DNA from: Bactericera cockerelli
Lineage: Eukaryota; Arthropoda; Insecta; Hemiptera; Triozidae
Assembly (NCBI GenBank): GCA_024516035.1
Contig: CM044966.1
Coordinates: 2,561,287 to 2,625,286, forward strand
Direction: 5' to 3'
DNA length: 64,000 bases
In this document: in pieces, positions 30,926-40,687 of the stretch
Layout of the letters: every line of letters begins with the position of its first letter
Numbering within the stretch: the stretch's first letter is position 1
Position numbers and translations under genes: made by a program
The notes under the pieces: generated by a model
Database searches by the model: none
What the model saw: the letters and a program-made list of their open reading frames with translations, nothing else
What the model was told of the DNA's origin: nothing

Positions 30926-31292
30926 GGGGGACTATAAACAGGGAGTAGACCAGCAGTCTGGCTAGGGGACTATAAACAGGGAGTAGACCAGCAGTCTGGC
31001 TGAGGGACTATAAACAGGGAGTAGACCAGCAGTCTGGCTGGGGAACTATAAACAGGGAGTAGACCAGCAGTCTGGCTGGGGGACTATAAACAGGGAGTAG
31101 ACCAGCAGTCTGGCTGGGGGACTATAAACAGGGAGTAGACCAGCAGTCTGGCTGGGGGACTATAAACAGGGAGTAGACCAGCATTGGCTTGGTTCTGGGG
31201 GCCCTTGTCAACTATTAGCCTCCTTGTAAAGACAGTGGTAGAAGTGCTGAGTCATTCCTCCACAGTGTGGACCATCGGCATCGTTCATATCA
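30926..31292 (-). repeat. Repeat-I with about seven near-identical VNTR units
   Basis: The 38-bp unit (GGACTATAAACAGGGAGTAG, ACCAGCAGTCTGGCTGGG) is repeated with almost no mismatches at 30926-31190. The unique end runs from CATTGGCTTGGTTCTGGGGG to CATCGTTC. The homogeneity indicates recent expansion. Confidence 0.88.
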
Positions 31293-31465
31293 GCTTTAGT
31301 AGCTTGATCGATAAAGAGGCGGACTTGTAACCTGGAGGTCTTTGGTTCAAGTACCGGTTTCAGCGAAGATTTAGTAAAGTGAGTTAGAATAGTTGTGATA
31401 TCACGAAAGTGATTAACACAAATATGATAACTTTTCTTAATTTTTGTCTTTCATATCAGCTTTAG
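31284..31465 (+). mobile_element. SINE-C, full length, with 16-bp target duplication
   Basis: Element about 31300-31449: head TAGCTTGATCGATAAAGAGG, box B TTTGGTTCAAGTACCGG, tail GTGATTAACACAAATATGAT and AACTTTTC. TTCATATCAGCTTTAG flanks it at 31284-31299 and 31450-31465. It sits exactly at the edge of Repeat-I. Confidence 0.9.
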
Positions 31466-31589
31466 AAAAGATAATAGAGAGATAAATAGCTAATTTGTTG
31501 TTGTTGTAACTATATCACAATTTTTAGTAATGCTAATGCATCATATCTCCAACCAATCGCATCATGTTCCAAAAATTAATCTCGTGATG

Positions 31590-31745
31590 CCGCCACTGAT
31601 CGTTGCCCTCTCTACAACAAACCCAATTGTCCTCACGAGGCTAGGCACGCTAGGGTAGGCCCCGACATCCAAAGTATAAAGCGCAAAATATACCAACCCC
31701 ATCGGGATTCTAACCCGCGTCAGCTGGGGAGTAAACCATACCTGC
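31590..31745 (-). mobile_element. Possible tRNA-headed SINE of another family
   Basis: The minus strand has a box-B-like CGGGTTAGAATCCCG preceded by GTTTACTCCCCAGCTGAC, and downstream a GGGGCCTACCCTAGC block resembling part of domain 1. Single copy in this window. Confidence 0.35.
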
Positions 31746-32004
31746 TTTGTTTATAGAGAGAAAACTGTGCTGTTCCAACGTACCCCCGTGTGCTATTTCC
31801 ACTGGCACCTAGACGGTATGGGAGAACCTCTCACTTCCTCTCATCATCCTAAGAGGAAGAGCGGAGTGGTGATTGGTGAAATTTACTTTATAAAATGGTA
31901 GTAATGATAATAATAATAATAATAATAATTCAAGTACAATTGAATTTTGAATGGTAACCAGTGGAGGGTTTAGAATTTAGGTTTAATAATCTCAATCCTG
32001 CTCA

Positions 32005-32172
32005 AGATTCGCTGGTTCAAATCCCACCCGATGGAAGAATTTTTCTTGATTTATTTGAATTTGTGACCACATAATAATAAGACTCTGAGGGTTGAGTGGT
32101 AGGTGGTAGAAAATGCTTTGAACATTAACCTCGCCTGGTAGTTACCTTCCACTAAAGAGTTTTATTATAATA
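32005..32172 (+). mobile_element. SINE-B, head truncated
   Basis: Box B TGGTTCAAATCCCACCC, the ACATAATAATAAGACTC spacer, domain 2 with a small internal duplication (GTGGTAGGTGGTAG) and a tail ending AAGAGTTTTATTATAAT. Confidence 0.8.
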
Positions 32173-32251
32173 AATTGGTTATCTATGGATGAAATCCAAC
32201 CCCATTTTATTTTTAACGTGTTTTCTTGTTTGTTGCTAAATTCATTGTTTT

Positions 32252-32395
32252 TAGCGATTAGCTCCGTGGTTAAGTACTCACTTGCCATGCAGAAGGTCTC
32301 GGGTTCGATCTCTCGGGTCACCTGGAGAGCAAGCCGAGCATGCTACCGATATAGGTCGAGGTGACTAACCTCCTCTCTGAATAAAAAAGTAGCTA
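32252..32395 (+). mobile_element. SINE-J head joined to inverted SINE-K
   Basis: The head GCGATTAGCTCCGTGGTTAA, CTTGCCATGCAGAAGGTC, box B CGGGTTCGATCTCTCGG is followed by the reverse complement of SINE-K (TCACCTGGAGAGCAAGCCGA, GCATGCTACCG). The fusion point is at about 32321. Confidence 0.65.
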
Positions 32396-32504
32396 TTATT
32401 ATTTAAATAAATTTTATTAGTAGGGGTAGGTTTTAATTTGGAAATTCTTTGTAATTAATTAGAATTGGAAAGTTTTCCGTTTATTTTATTATAAATAAAT
32501 AAGT

Positions 32505-32662
32505 TATCATAATTTTTGTGTTAATCACTTCCGTGTTATCACAACTACTCAAAATTGCTTTACTACGTCAACACTGAAACCGGCACTTGAACCATCGACC
32601 TCTAGGTTACAAGGCCACCGCCTTTTCGATCAAGATACTGAGGTCGGTTTATTTACCGTTAC
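32505..32662 (-). mobile_element. SINE-C, near full length
   Basis: Minus-strand head (CAGTATCTTGATCGAAAAGG, box B) and tail (GTGATTAACACAAAAATTAT). Moderately diverged. Confidence 0.8.
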
Positions 32663-33735
32663 CTATATAATCTACTAAGGTCGGTTAAATAAATAAATAT
32701 TGTAAATAAATACATAATATATACATATTATGTTGAAAGAGAAAATTCAGAAATAGACATTTGCTCCCAAAAAGTTAACCCACCGCCCGCCACTGGTATG
32801 GAAATTGCATTTTCGTTATCTTCAAAATAAAATTCCATGTCCTTAAAAATCTAAATGAAAATAGTTATTTCGCTTTTTCACGAAAAACTTATAATTTTCA
32901 CGAATGCATTTTCTTCCAGCATTTTTTGTTATTATTTCTACTGTTTGTAATCATATCTTTGTAATCATAATTTTTGTCAACATATTTTTTGTAATCATAA
33001 TATTTGGTAATCATATAACTTTCCTTCTATCGCTTTTGTTTTTCCTTTAATATTTTTTAATGAGTACACTTTCTTAATTGGCAAAATCATTCCAATTTGA
33101 TTTTCACTCCGCGATAGTGGTTTTTTTAAGTGTTTCTTATTGTTCTTTCTTTTCCGAAAATCTTATTTTTAATGTTCAGTTATGGTGCTATTCATTCTGA
33201 CATAATAAACCTTTTTTTTTGTTGTTTTATTTAATAAATTTAATCTACCGGGGTGTTCCACAAAAAATTAAATATGGCTATTCATAATAAAAAATACAAA
33301 AAAATAGTTTATTAACGTTAGGGGTGTGCATCAACAAAATTGAGGTAGGGGTGGAAGTCGGGGCAAAAGATAGAAGAGCTCAAAGCGCATCTTTTGACTA
33401 AAATATGTTGAGCCTCGGATAAACGAGGCCAGAGTTATCTCAAAGTCTTGCTTGTTGGAATTTGTACTGGTTTTTTTTATACTACTGGTAATGGTAATGG
33501 TAATGGTGCTCAAAGGCACTTGTATTTACGGAAAGAGTCCATATAGGTAAACATGTAACAAATAACAAAAGTTAAAAAATAAAATACAATATAAAATTAG
33601 AAAATAACCTTTCAATATAAATTTATTTGTTGAACTTATCAAATAAATTAAAACAGAATTAAATATAAAATTCTAGTTCTATATTTTTCACACACACATC
33701 TTATTTAGGTCATGTCACTCAAAGATATTCCCTTG
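32663..33735. other. Long unassigned A/T-rich spacer
   Basis: No gene seen. Small features are TAATCATAATTTTTGT-like repeats at 32950-33020, (TAATGG)n at 33487-33505, and an ACCGGGGTGTTCCAC possible transposon border at 33248. Confidence 0.4.
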
Positions 33736-33737
33736 GG

Positions 33738-33997
33738 CAATCCAGAGAGAACACTAACTTGTAGCATTACCTCTCTGGATTGCAAGAGACCAATTTATTT
33801 TTATTTATTTATTTACACTTTATTAATTGGACATATTATATACAAGACAGATAATTACAAATTAATATAAGTAAGTACAATAAAAGAGAAGAAAAAATAA
33901 AGAACTTTGAATGTATAAATAAATAAAAATATAAAAAAACCATTCTCTGCGTGAGATAAATTTTCTTATATTTTTATATAAGAAAATTTATCTCACG
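33738..33997. other. Two hairpins around an A/T-rich SINE-D-like tail
   Basis: GCAATCCAGAGAG (33738) pairs with CTCTCTGGATTGC (33771-33783). Positions 33950-33997 hold a perfect 21-bp stem (CGTGAGATAAATTTTCTTATA, inverted) with a 6-nt loop. Between them, CACTTTATTAATTGGACAT resembles the minus-strand SINE-D tail. Confidence 0.6.
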
Positions 33998-34104
33998 TTT
34001 TTTATATTTTTATACCATTCTCTTATATTTCCTGTCACTCTAACCAACATGTCACTAATATTTCGGAAAAACTCTTTTGTTTTCCAACTCCATAGTCCAA
34101 CCCC

Positions 34105-34240
34105 TACACTATCCCTTAACACGTTATCTGGTGGAAATTTCAACCAATCACAGCGCATTTATATCAGCTGTTAAGTGATAGTGGCTTGGATTAACAAATC
34201 TTAGGTATTTAATCCTGTTTCATTATTCGGCTCATTTTTG
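34105..34240 (+). mobile_element. MITE-O fragment
   Basis: CTATCCCTTAACACG, GGTGGAAATTTCAACCAATC and, further right, AATCCTGTTTCATTATTCGG match MITE-O ends. It looks like a copy with most of the interior deleted. Confidence 0.65.
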
Positions 34241-34429
34241 CCTCAGCAGTTAATAATAATTTTATTTGGTCTTCAATAATATTCACATATTTTTGTACTT
34301 TTCGGGAATTAGCTTGTAGGAGATGGTATTATTTTACCCATAATATTTTTGTACAAATAAATAAATTACTTAATGCAATCTTGCACTACTTTTTTTTCTC
34401 TGGTAAGGCAGCTTCTAATATTTGTTACT

Positions 34430-34570
34430 CATACCAGTAACTAGGTACTCATTTTTCCTCGTGAGTTAATGCCGTACATTCAAATTATACAGAGTAGAAA
34501 ATTTTCTACCACTCAGGGTAGATTTGAACCAAGGACTCAGGACTTTTGAGGAAAATTTTGCAGTTAAGTT
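34430..34570 (-). mobile_element. SINE-L-like copy, decayed
   Basis: GGTACTCATTTTTCCTCGTG, TACAGAGTAGAAAATTTTC and a B-box-like TTGGTTCAAATCTACCC (minus strand). Confidence 0.5.
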
Positions 34571-34817
34571 CTTACAAAAACTAACAACGTGTTTGTTTTA
34601 ACTATGACATTGAACACACAGTATTTTATGATGTTCAATTTTCAAAAAGCATGCAAATGTTTGTTATTTCGGATTTTTTTTGCATACCTAGTTATTTTTA
34701 TTTTTTTATTCCCGTTATTTTAGCAACCTCAAAATATCAGCAGAATTGGTGTTTTGCAATCGTTGCTATTGCAGACATAATAATTATTATTTTGTATTAA
34801 TACATGTTGATGAATGA

Positions 34818-34829
34818 AAGGGAGAAAGG

Positions 34830-34904
<75 letters not shown>

Positions 34905-34933
34905 GGAGAAAGAAAAAGAAAAAGAAAAAGAAA
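34818..34933. repeat. GA microsatellite
   Basis: Almost pure (GA)n of about 90 bp followed by (GAAAAA)n. The minus-strand Leu/Ser frames are artefacts. Confidence 0.9.
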
Positions 34934-35049
34934 AGTATATATATGTGTATGACCTTCACATGAAAAATGTCGATGCAATTTTAAGATCCTGGAAAACATA
35001 CTGCATTTAAACGACCTTGGGAAAATTAATGCACTTTCCTAGTTTCTCT

Positions 35050-35298
35050 TATTTTAGCAAATTATCTTTTTCTTTCTCTCACTTTATCCCTCTTTCTCTC
35101 TCTCATTCCCTCTGTAGCTTCCCTAATTCTCTTTCCGCCTCTCTCTCTCTCTCTTTTCCTCCTTCTCTTTCCTATCCTCTCTCTCTCTCTCTCTGTCACT
35201 CTCTCTCTTTTCCTCTCTCTATTTCTCCCTCTCACTCTCATCTCTCTCTCTCTCTCTCCCTCTCCCTCTTACTCTCTCTCCCTCTCACTCTCTCAAAT

Positions 35299-35340
<42 letters not shown>

Positions 35341-35405
35341 TCCCTCTTACTCTCTCTCCCTCTCACTCTCTCAAATTCTCTCTCTTTCTCTCTCTCTCTG
35401 TCTTA
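35050..35405. repeat. CT microsatellite with internal duplication
   Basis: Imperfect (CT)n. A 70-bp block with CCCTCTTACTCTCTCTCCCT and CACTCTCTCAAATTC occurs at 35262 and again at 35340. Confidence 0.88.
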
Positions 35406-35489
35406 TAAAGCCACGAGGACACTGTTATGTGGACACAGGGGGTAGATTTTCAAGGTTGAAATAACGTCCCGTGCTTTTTATAAGAAAAA

Positions 35490-35735
35490 AGCTAAAGAAA
35501 GAGGGAGAGAGACGGAGAGAGAGATAGAGACAGAGAGAGAGAAAAAGAGAGAGAGACAGAGAGAGAGAAAGGGAGAAAGAAAGAGAGAGAGAGATGGAGA
35601 GAGAGGGAAAAAGAGATTGATTGATGATTTTAATCGTTTTATTGGTTTTCATTGGAAGAGGGAGAGAGATAGAGAAAGAGAGCGAGAGAGATGGAGGGAC
35701 AGGGAAAAAGAGATTGATTGATAATATTATAAATC
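35490..35735. repeat. GA tract with a duplicated non-repeat island
   Basis: AAAAAGAGATTGATTGAT and AATCGTTTTATTGGTTTT occur at about 35607 and again at 35705, each preceded by GA-rich sequence with GATGGAG. Confidence 0.8.
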
Positions 35736-35794
35736 GTTTTATTGGTTTTTATTTAATTAGATCATAATTTTATTCATTGAGAATTTAGATCATA

Positions 35795-36071
35795 ACAGCG
35801 CACCTGCTTACCATTATGTCCCGGGTTCGATCCGTGCTGACAAAAATTTGTATATTTTTTTTAAAGCTTTATTGGGTAGAACAAAAAATATATACAGTAG
35901 AATACAGTGAAATATAAAGGAAAACAAAAAGATTAAACAAATATACAAGAAAAAAAAAGAAGAGAAATGTCCTACCTAAAGGGCGGGGTTATTGCCTGTG
36001 GCAATCTCTTCCACCCAACCCTTTGGTTATTCTTAATTTGGTTACAATTATTTGCTATGGATACCTTCCGA
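35795..36071 (+). mobile_element. SINE-J 5' part split by SINE-D
   Basis: The head (box B CCCGGGTTCGATCCGTG, CTGACAAAAATTTGTATA) stops at about 35855 and resumes at 36027 with TTCTTAATTTGGTTACAATT and GGATACCTTCCG, the order seen in uninterrupted SINE-J. Confidence 0.85.
35856..36026 (-). mobile_element. SINE-D body nested in SINE-J
   Basis: AAAGCTTTATTGGGTAGAAC, an A-rich part, then ACCTAAAGGGCGGGGTTATT and CTTCCACCCAACCC. Headless. Confidence 0.85.
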
Positions 36072-36194
36072 GAAAGAGAGAGGTAGAGTTTGAAAAGAGA
36101 CAGAAAATATACCATGTAACGTGAAGTGAAACTATTCCACAATATTTCAAATTTGGATCTTCTTATGCTCGAAAAATATTCGGCACCAGCAATT

Positions 36195-36335
36195 CGAATT
36201 AACCTCATCTAGCCTGACTGGGGCCGTCAGCTTCACGAGTGTTCGAATTTGAATGGTCACCTATCCAAGTTCTAGCCTCGCTGTACGTTGCTTAACTTCA
36301 GTGACAGAATGAGAACTGGTGTATTAAAAAGGGCA
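36195..36335 (-). mobile_element. SINE-E fragment
   Basis: Part of domain 1 (TCATCTAGCCTGACTGGGGC), CACCTATCCAAG and the 5S head GTACGTTGCTTAACTTCAGTG (minus strand), ending AACTGGTGTATT. Confidence 0.75.
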
Positions 36336-36384
36336 CTCATCACGGACGGTATCTGGATTTGATATAATTTATCATTGATGTTAG

Positions 36385-36550
36385 TAGTCACTGTGGCAGA
36401 GTAAGTTAGCGCGCTAGGCATTGCACGCACGGTGACCTGGGTTCGATCCCCAGCGGGGCAGGAATTTTTCTGCTCTGTACTTGGATGTTCGGGGTCCACT
36501 CATACCTCGTGAGGAAAAATGAGTAGTTACTTGTATGAGTAACGACCAGT
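36385..36550 (+). mobile_element. SINE-L, best copy
   Basis: tRNA-like head AGTCACTGTGGCAGAGTAAG, box B GGGTTCGATCCCCAGC, then TTTCTGCTCTGTACTTGGAT, ACTCATACCTCGTGAGG and AAAATGAGTAGTTACTTGTA. A second copy is at 41155. Confidence 0.8.
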
Positions 36551-36710
36551 GGCGGCATTACCAGAGTAAAAAGAAATTAATGTAATAGAATAATTCGAAA
36601 TGTAAAAGAGGCTCTTAGTAATGCTGCGCTACCCACAAAAATTGTGAAGAGGCCTTGTGCTTCACCACAAAGAAAATCATACATACATCATTGATGTTAG
36701 ATATTAAAAT

Positions 36711-36910
36711 GTTTTTTTTTTTTTTTTTAAGTTCAACGTCGCTTTTAACTACATGGTCATATCACGACGGGGTTGTTACCCTCCATTCACAGGAAACTCA
36801 CAAACCTGCTACCCACATTAACCTCACCCAGCCTGGGTTGGACCGGAATGCCATCATTACGAAGTCTTCACCTCGCTGGACGTTGCTTATATGTAACTTC
36901 GGTGAATTAT
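36711..36910 (-). mobile_element. SINE-E with shortened head
   Basis: Poly(T), AAGTTCAACGTCGC, domain 1 and the CTCGCTGGACGTTGCTTA part of the 5S head. The 5' end of the head is lost. It is head-to-head with the next SINE-E. Confidence 0.8.
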
Positions 36911-36967
36911 TGGTAATTCCGAACGAAAAGTAAGGAAGTGAGTCACTACCGTTATTATTATTTTTTT

Positions 36968-37228
36968 AAATATGAAATATAGCCAGCGTCGATGGCATGT
37001 TGAATACACCGGTTCCCTTCAGAACACCGAAGTTAAGCGACATCCAGCGAGGTTAAGACTTGGATGGGTGACCATTCAAATTCTAATTCTCGTGACGCTG
37101 GCTTTTCCCGGCCCCACTCAGGCTGGGTGAGGTCAATGTGAGTAGCAGGTTTGTGAGTTTCCTGCGAATGGAGGGTAAAACCTCCGTCGTGATATGACCA
37201 TGGCAGTTGAAAGCGACGTTAAACCCCA

Positions 37229-37262
<34 letters not shown>

Positions 37263-37269
37263 GAAATAT
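36968..37269 (+). mobile_element. SINE-E, full length, with 13-bp target duplication
   Basis: The element starts AGCCAGCGTCGATGGCATG (36981), with the 5S head containing GAAGTTAAGCGACATCCAGC and TTGGATGGGTGACC, domain 1 and GACGTTAAACCCC, ending in a run of about 27 A. AAATATGAAATAT flanks it at 36968 and 37257. The intact poly(A) and duplication indicate recent insertion. Confidence 0.93.
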
Positions 37270-38315
37270 GAAAAACTTGAAATCGGGGCAAAAAAAATAT
37301 ATTCTACTCCTTTGCGATGGTGTCGCGCTATGTAGCGTTTCCATGCAACTGGGGTTCGTTTCCACACTTCTTAAATCTACACGCTATGTAATGACGTGGA
37401 ACTGATGCTTATGTCAGTGTTAATGATGATGATGGACTGGCCTGGAGAATTACTAATGCACTGGCCATGAAATTGTAATGATGAAGAGTTCACGTGTTGT
37501 GAATGATTCAGACATACCGGGTTAAGCCAACATCCGTCTTGGCGAGAAACCGAATGGGTGACGGCTTCAAATGATCAAACTTCATGAGGTTGATCATTAT
37601 ATTTTATGTTATTTTAATTTTATATAAAACTCACGGGAACTACCCAATCTACCCATTTATACAAGTTTTTCCTATTTAAAACTTCAAATCTTAATGCAAT
37701 GAGAAATATCCTAACTTGAAAAATATCATAAATATAACTGTCATAGATATTTATAAAATGCTCTCAGAAGTCATAGATATTTATATAAGGTATTTTTTTA
37801 TAGGTATATCTACATCTAGAACAACTTCTCACTTCTCTGTTTACATGTACAGTATGTATTGACTGATGTATAAGACTCATGTAACTCATACATTGATTGT
37901 AAATTTTTACATAGACATCATGTATGTGTACAATTTGACATATATGTAATATATATCTACAGTAAATTGTATTAGATTGATATTAGGTATGTATACGTAT
38001 AATTTGTAGATCGATTTTTTTTTTAATTATATACCTACATAGATAACTAATACATAGATTCATAGATACCGCGAATGTATACAATTGTAATACATAGAAA
38101 TATGTACAATTGTACATTGATATTATGTATACGTACCATTTGTACAAAGATAGCTCGCTAATCTACTGACTCAAACTGACAGCCAGTGCGATGACAATTA
38201 ACAGTCATGTAACAGTGCTATCAATATAGGAAACTGCCAAAGTCAAGGTCAGAACTGTGGCTATGCTACCACCATAATAGAAACCAGTGCAGGAGAGTAG
38301 GTGAAGAGACGAGGG
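37270..38315. other. Unassigned spacer with a possible 5S-like remnant
   Basis: Positions 37500-37570 contain GGGTTAAGCCAACATCCGTC and CCGAATGGGTGACGG, resembling the 5S internal region, but the rest of SINE-E is not recognisable. Otherwise A/T-rich, with repeated GTACAATTGTA-type motifs. Confidence 0.4.
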
Positions 38316-38378
38316 TCTCATGCAACACTGTAACATGCAACACTGTAACATGAAACACTGTCTCATGCAACATTGTAT
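38316..38378. repeat. 15-bp tandem repeat, four copies
   Basis: CATGCAACACTGTAA and variants at 38319, 38334, 38349 and 38364. Confidence 0.85.
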
Positions 38379-38454
38379 CAGTGCTAACAATGTTTATTTT
38401 TACGAGGGGACATAATAATATAATATTGCATCCAAATAGTGTCTACATTGTTAC

Positions 38455-38550
38455 AAAAAGTTTTCTGCCACATCTATTAAAGTGCGTTCTGATTGGTTAA
38501 AATACCCACTAGGGGTCGTGTTAGGTGTTATTGACCAGTTAGATTTAGGT
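38455..38550 (-). mobile_element. MITE-O fragment
   Basis: GTTCTGATTGGTTAAAATAC, CCACTAGGGGTCGTGTTAGG and CAGTTAGATTTAGG match a MITE-O end. Confidence 0.6.
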
Positions 38551-38552
38551 CC

Positions 38553-38905
38553 GTGCACGGGTAGTCAAGTGGTTAACGCGCTAGTCTGGTAATCCAGGTA
38601 GTGTAGGTATCTGTTGGTTCGAATCCCACCCAGTGCATGAATTTTCCTCATTAACGTGAGTTTGTCACCATCACATAATAATAAGACTCTTAGGGCGAAA
38701 TTAGTAGACAAAATCGATAACTGAAGTCATTGCTTAGCATCGGTTTTCCCTATCTTGGACAGTATGCAATCCTTACTTAGCGTCACAGAGGTATTACAAA
38801 AACGTCTATTGATTCCGCCCTTAGGGTTAGATGGTAGAAAATGCTTTGAGCATTAACCTCCTTTGGTTTTGGTGGTTAGTTTCCACTAAAGAGTGTTACT
38901 ATTAA
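38553..38905 (+). mobile_element. SINE-B split by MITE-F
   Basis: Head (GGGTAGTCAAGTGGTTAACG, box B GGTTCGAATCCCACCC) and spacer to AATAAGACTC, then MITE-F (38693-38820), then domain 2 and tail (GGGTTAGATGGTAGAAAATG, AGAGTGTTAC). Confidence 0.92.
38690..38823. mobile_element. MITE-F, 128 bp, with TTA target duplication
   Basis: Element 38693-38820: GGGCGAAATTAGTAGAC left and GTCTATTGATTCCGCCC right, inverted with 2 mismatches. TTA lies on both sides. A 3-bp TTA/TAA duplication and GGGC-type ends fit PIF/Harbinger (Tourist-like) MITEs. Confidence 0.88.
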
Positions 38906-38934
38906 GTACATAATATTGTAAAACAGAATTAGTT

Positions 38935-39000
38935 TAATCTATTCTAAAACAGGGCCTCTAATGGGAATTTCAATCAATCACAGCGTGTTGACAGGATTTT
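38935..39000 (+). mobile_element. MITE-O fragment
   Basis: GTTTAATCTATTCTAAAACA and CTAATGGGAATTTCAATCAA with CACAGCG match a MITE-O end. Confidence 0.55.
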
Positions 39001-39275
39001 ATGGACGTCCAGAACCAATGTCTAGACTCCTTTCATGTCTATTGATTCTATTTAGTTTTAACGTCCCGATTTGAGAGTCAGGACGAAGATTTCTCCCTTA
39101 ATTCGCTAGGAATCGTACCAGCAATTCGCATTAACCTCACCCACCCTGGGTAGGGCCGGAATCGCCATTCTCACGTCTTCGGAGGATGGCAAACGTCTGC
39201 CTAACCAAGAATCGAAGTCAGGATCTCTGGACTACGGGCAGTAGTCACAACCGCTACGCCACGCAGGCTGGTGGG
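39001..39275 (-). mobile_element. SINE-A (tail A2), tail truncated
   Basis: Minus-strand head (CAGCCTGCGTGGCGTAGCGG, box B TCGATTCTTGG), domain 1 and the A2 tail as far as ATGGACGTCCAGAACCAATG. Confidence 0.85.
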
Positions 39276-39477
39276 GGGCTTTCGGGCGAAAATCTTCACC
39301 CCCTGATCTATTTCACTCTCCACCACTGACGGGCGACATAACATACCACCACCACGAGCAGTGTATCTACTATCTATGTAAAGCATGAGCCATGTATTTA
39401 TATACATAAGGAATTATGTAGACATTAATATACATTCAGTGACACAGAAAAGTGTGTAGTTCTTCAATCATATCATA

Positions 39478-39690
39478 GGGTGCCGTCATCGTGAACGATG
39501 GTAGCCAGACAGTGGAGGAATGACTCAGCACTTCTACCACTATCTTTACAAGGAGGCTAATAATTGACAAGGGCCCCCAGAACCAGGCCAATGCTGGTCT
39601 ACTCCCTGTTTACTGTTCATAGTCATCCAGCCAGACTTCTGGTCAACTCCCTATTTACAGTCCCCTAGCCAAGAGTATAGGTGAACATTT
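39478..39690 (+). repeat. Repeat-I with two short VNTR units
   Basis: The unique end (GTGCCGTCATCGTGAACG to CAATGCTGGTCTACTCCC) plus two diverged units. Confidence 0.8.
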
Positions 39691-39773
39691 TTGACTTTCT
39701 ATTTACCTATATACGGTAATAAAAGGTATAACGTATAGAAACTATTTTTTTCGGTCGGTTTTTTTTTCCCAGC

Positions 39774-40135
39774 CTCAATGTCGTGTTGAATGCACCTGTT
39801 CCTGTAGGATCACATGAGTTTGATTCCCGGTTTTGGAGTAGACTTTTCGCACAGAAAACTCAGTTCCTCCGAACATGTTGAGCCTGGCAATTCCGGCCCT
39901 ACCCAGACTGGGTGAGGTTAATGTGGGCAGCTGGTGCGATTCCCAGCGAATGGAGGGTAAAACCCCCGTCCTGACTATCTCAAGTCAGGTCGTTAAAACC
40001 ATATAGAATCAATGGACATGAAAGGAGCCTAGACATAGGATCTGGGCGGCCATATAATCCTCTCACCACCGCGATTGAGGTATCTCTCCTTATCTCATGG
40101 AATGGTTATACACCGATGTTGAACAACGTCCAGCT
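39774..40135 (+). mobile_element. SINE-E 5S head split by a headless SINE-A
   Basis: AATGTCGTGTTGAATGCACC, GGATCAC (39785-39811) is 5S-derived, and ACACCGATGTTGAACAACGT, CCAGC (40108-40133) is its continuation. Between them lies a SINE-A. Without it the 5S part reads in the order seen at 58830. Confidence 0.7.
39812..40107 (+). mobile_element. SINE-A (tail A2), 5'-truncated, nested in SINE-E
   Basis: Begins within box B (GAGTTTGATTCCCGG), then domain 1 (AGACTGGGTGAGGTTAATGT) and the A2 tail to CTCACCACCGCGATTGAGG. The box A half is absent, as expected of a 5'-truncated insertion. Confidence 0.75.
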
Positions 40136-40141
40136 TTAATT

Positions 40142-40550
40142 AGATTTAATCCAAGTAGACACTATCAGGAAAAATGAAAACTGAACCTATAAAAGAACTG
40201 GAAGAAAGAATTTATAAATCTATTTTGGTTAACTAAACTGGAACATGTCTCCTTCAGTTTTTTTTTTTCAAAAAGAAAAATGACTTTCCTTCAATTATCA
40301 TTAAACACTTTTTTAGATAGAAAAAGACATTTGTACAGTGCAAATAAGTAGCATAACAATAGAAACAATAAAATAATATACAATAAAAAGGAAAAAAAAA
40401 AGAATAGAAAAATATATATAAACATATGTCCTAACTAAAGAGCGGGGTTATTGCCCAATCAATTCGTACATTTGAATCCACTTTGTGGTTAGAGAGAAAA
40501 ATACGACTGTAGCGTCCACTAAGATTAACAAATCCGGTTTCATAATACAA
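40142..40550. mobile_element. MITE-O with both ends, split by SINE-D
   Basis: Left TTAGATTTAATCCAAGTAGA, CACTATC; right GCGTCCACTAAGATTAAC, ATCCGGTTTCATAATAC. The centre is occupied by a minus-strand SINE-D. Confidence 0.75.
40305..40457 (-). mobile_element. SINE-D body nested in MITE-O
   Basis: CATTTGTACAGTGCAAATAA, an A-rich part, then ATGTCCTAACTAAAGAGCGG and GGTTATTGCCCAATC. Headless and 3' of domain 2 only. Confidence 0.75.
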
Positions 40551-40687
40551 CCCCAAGTGTTCCATTTTTTGTGCTCCCAAGTGTTCAGTGTAAGTATCAT
40601 TCCGATGTAAGGCAGAATCAATTATAGATATTTCACTGTCAAGGTCGGCGTTACCTTGAACCCGACAAAACGTACCCACACCAAGGC

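Noticed and set aside
30926..31190. CRISPR-like array of 38-bp repeats
   Set aside because: Units are contiguous without spacers, the genome is eukaryotic, and the same unit occurs in dispersed composite repeats.
36981..37060. 5S rRNA gene
   Set aside because: Only part of 5S is present, with many changes, and it is joined to the SINE-E core and poly(A) with a target duplication.
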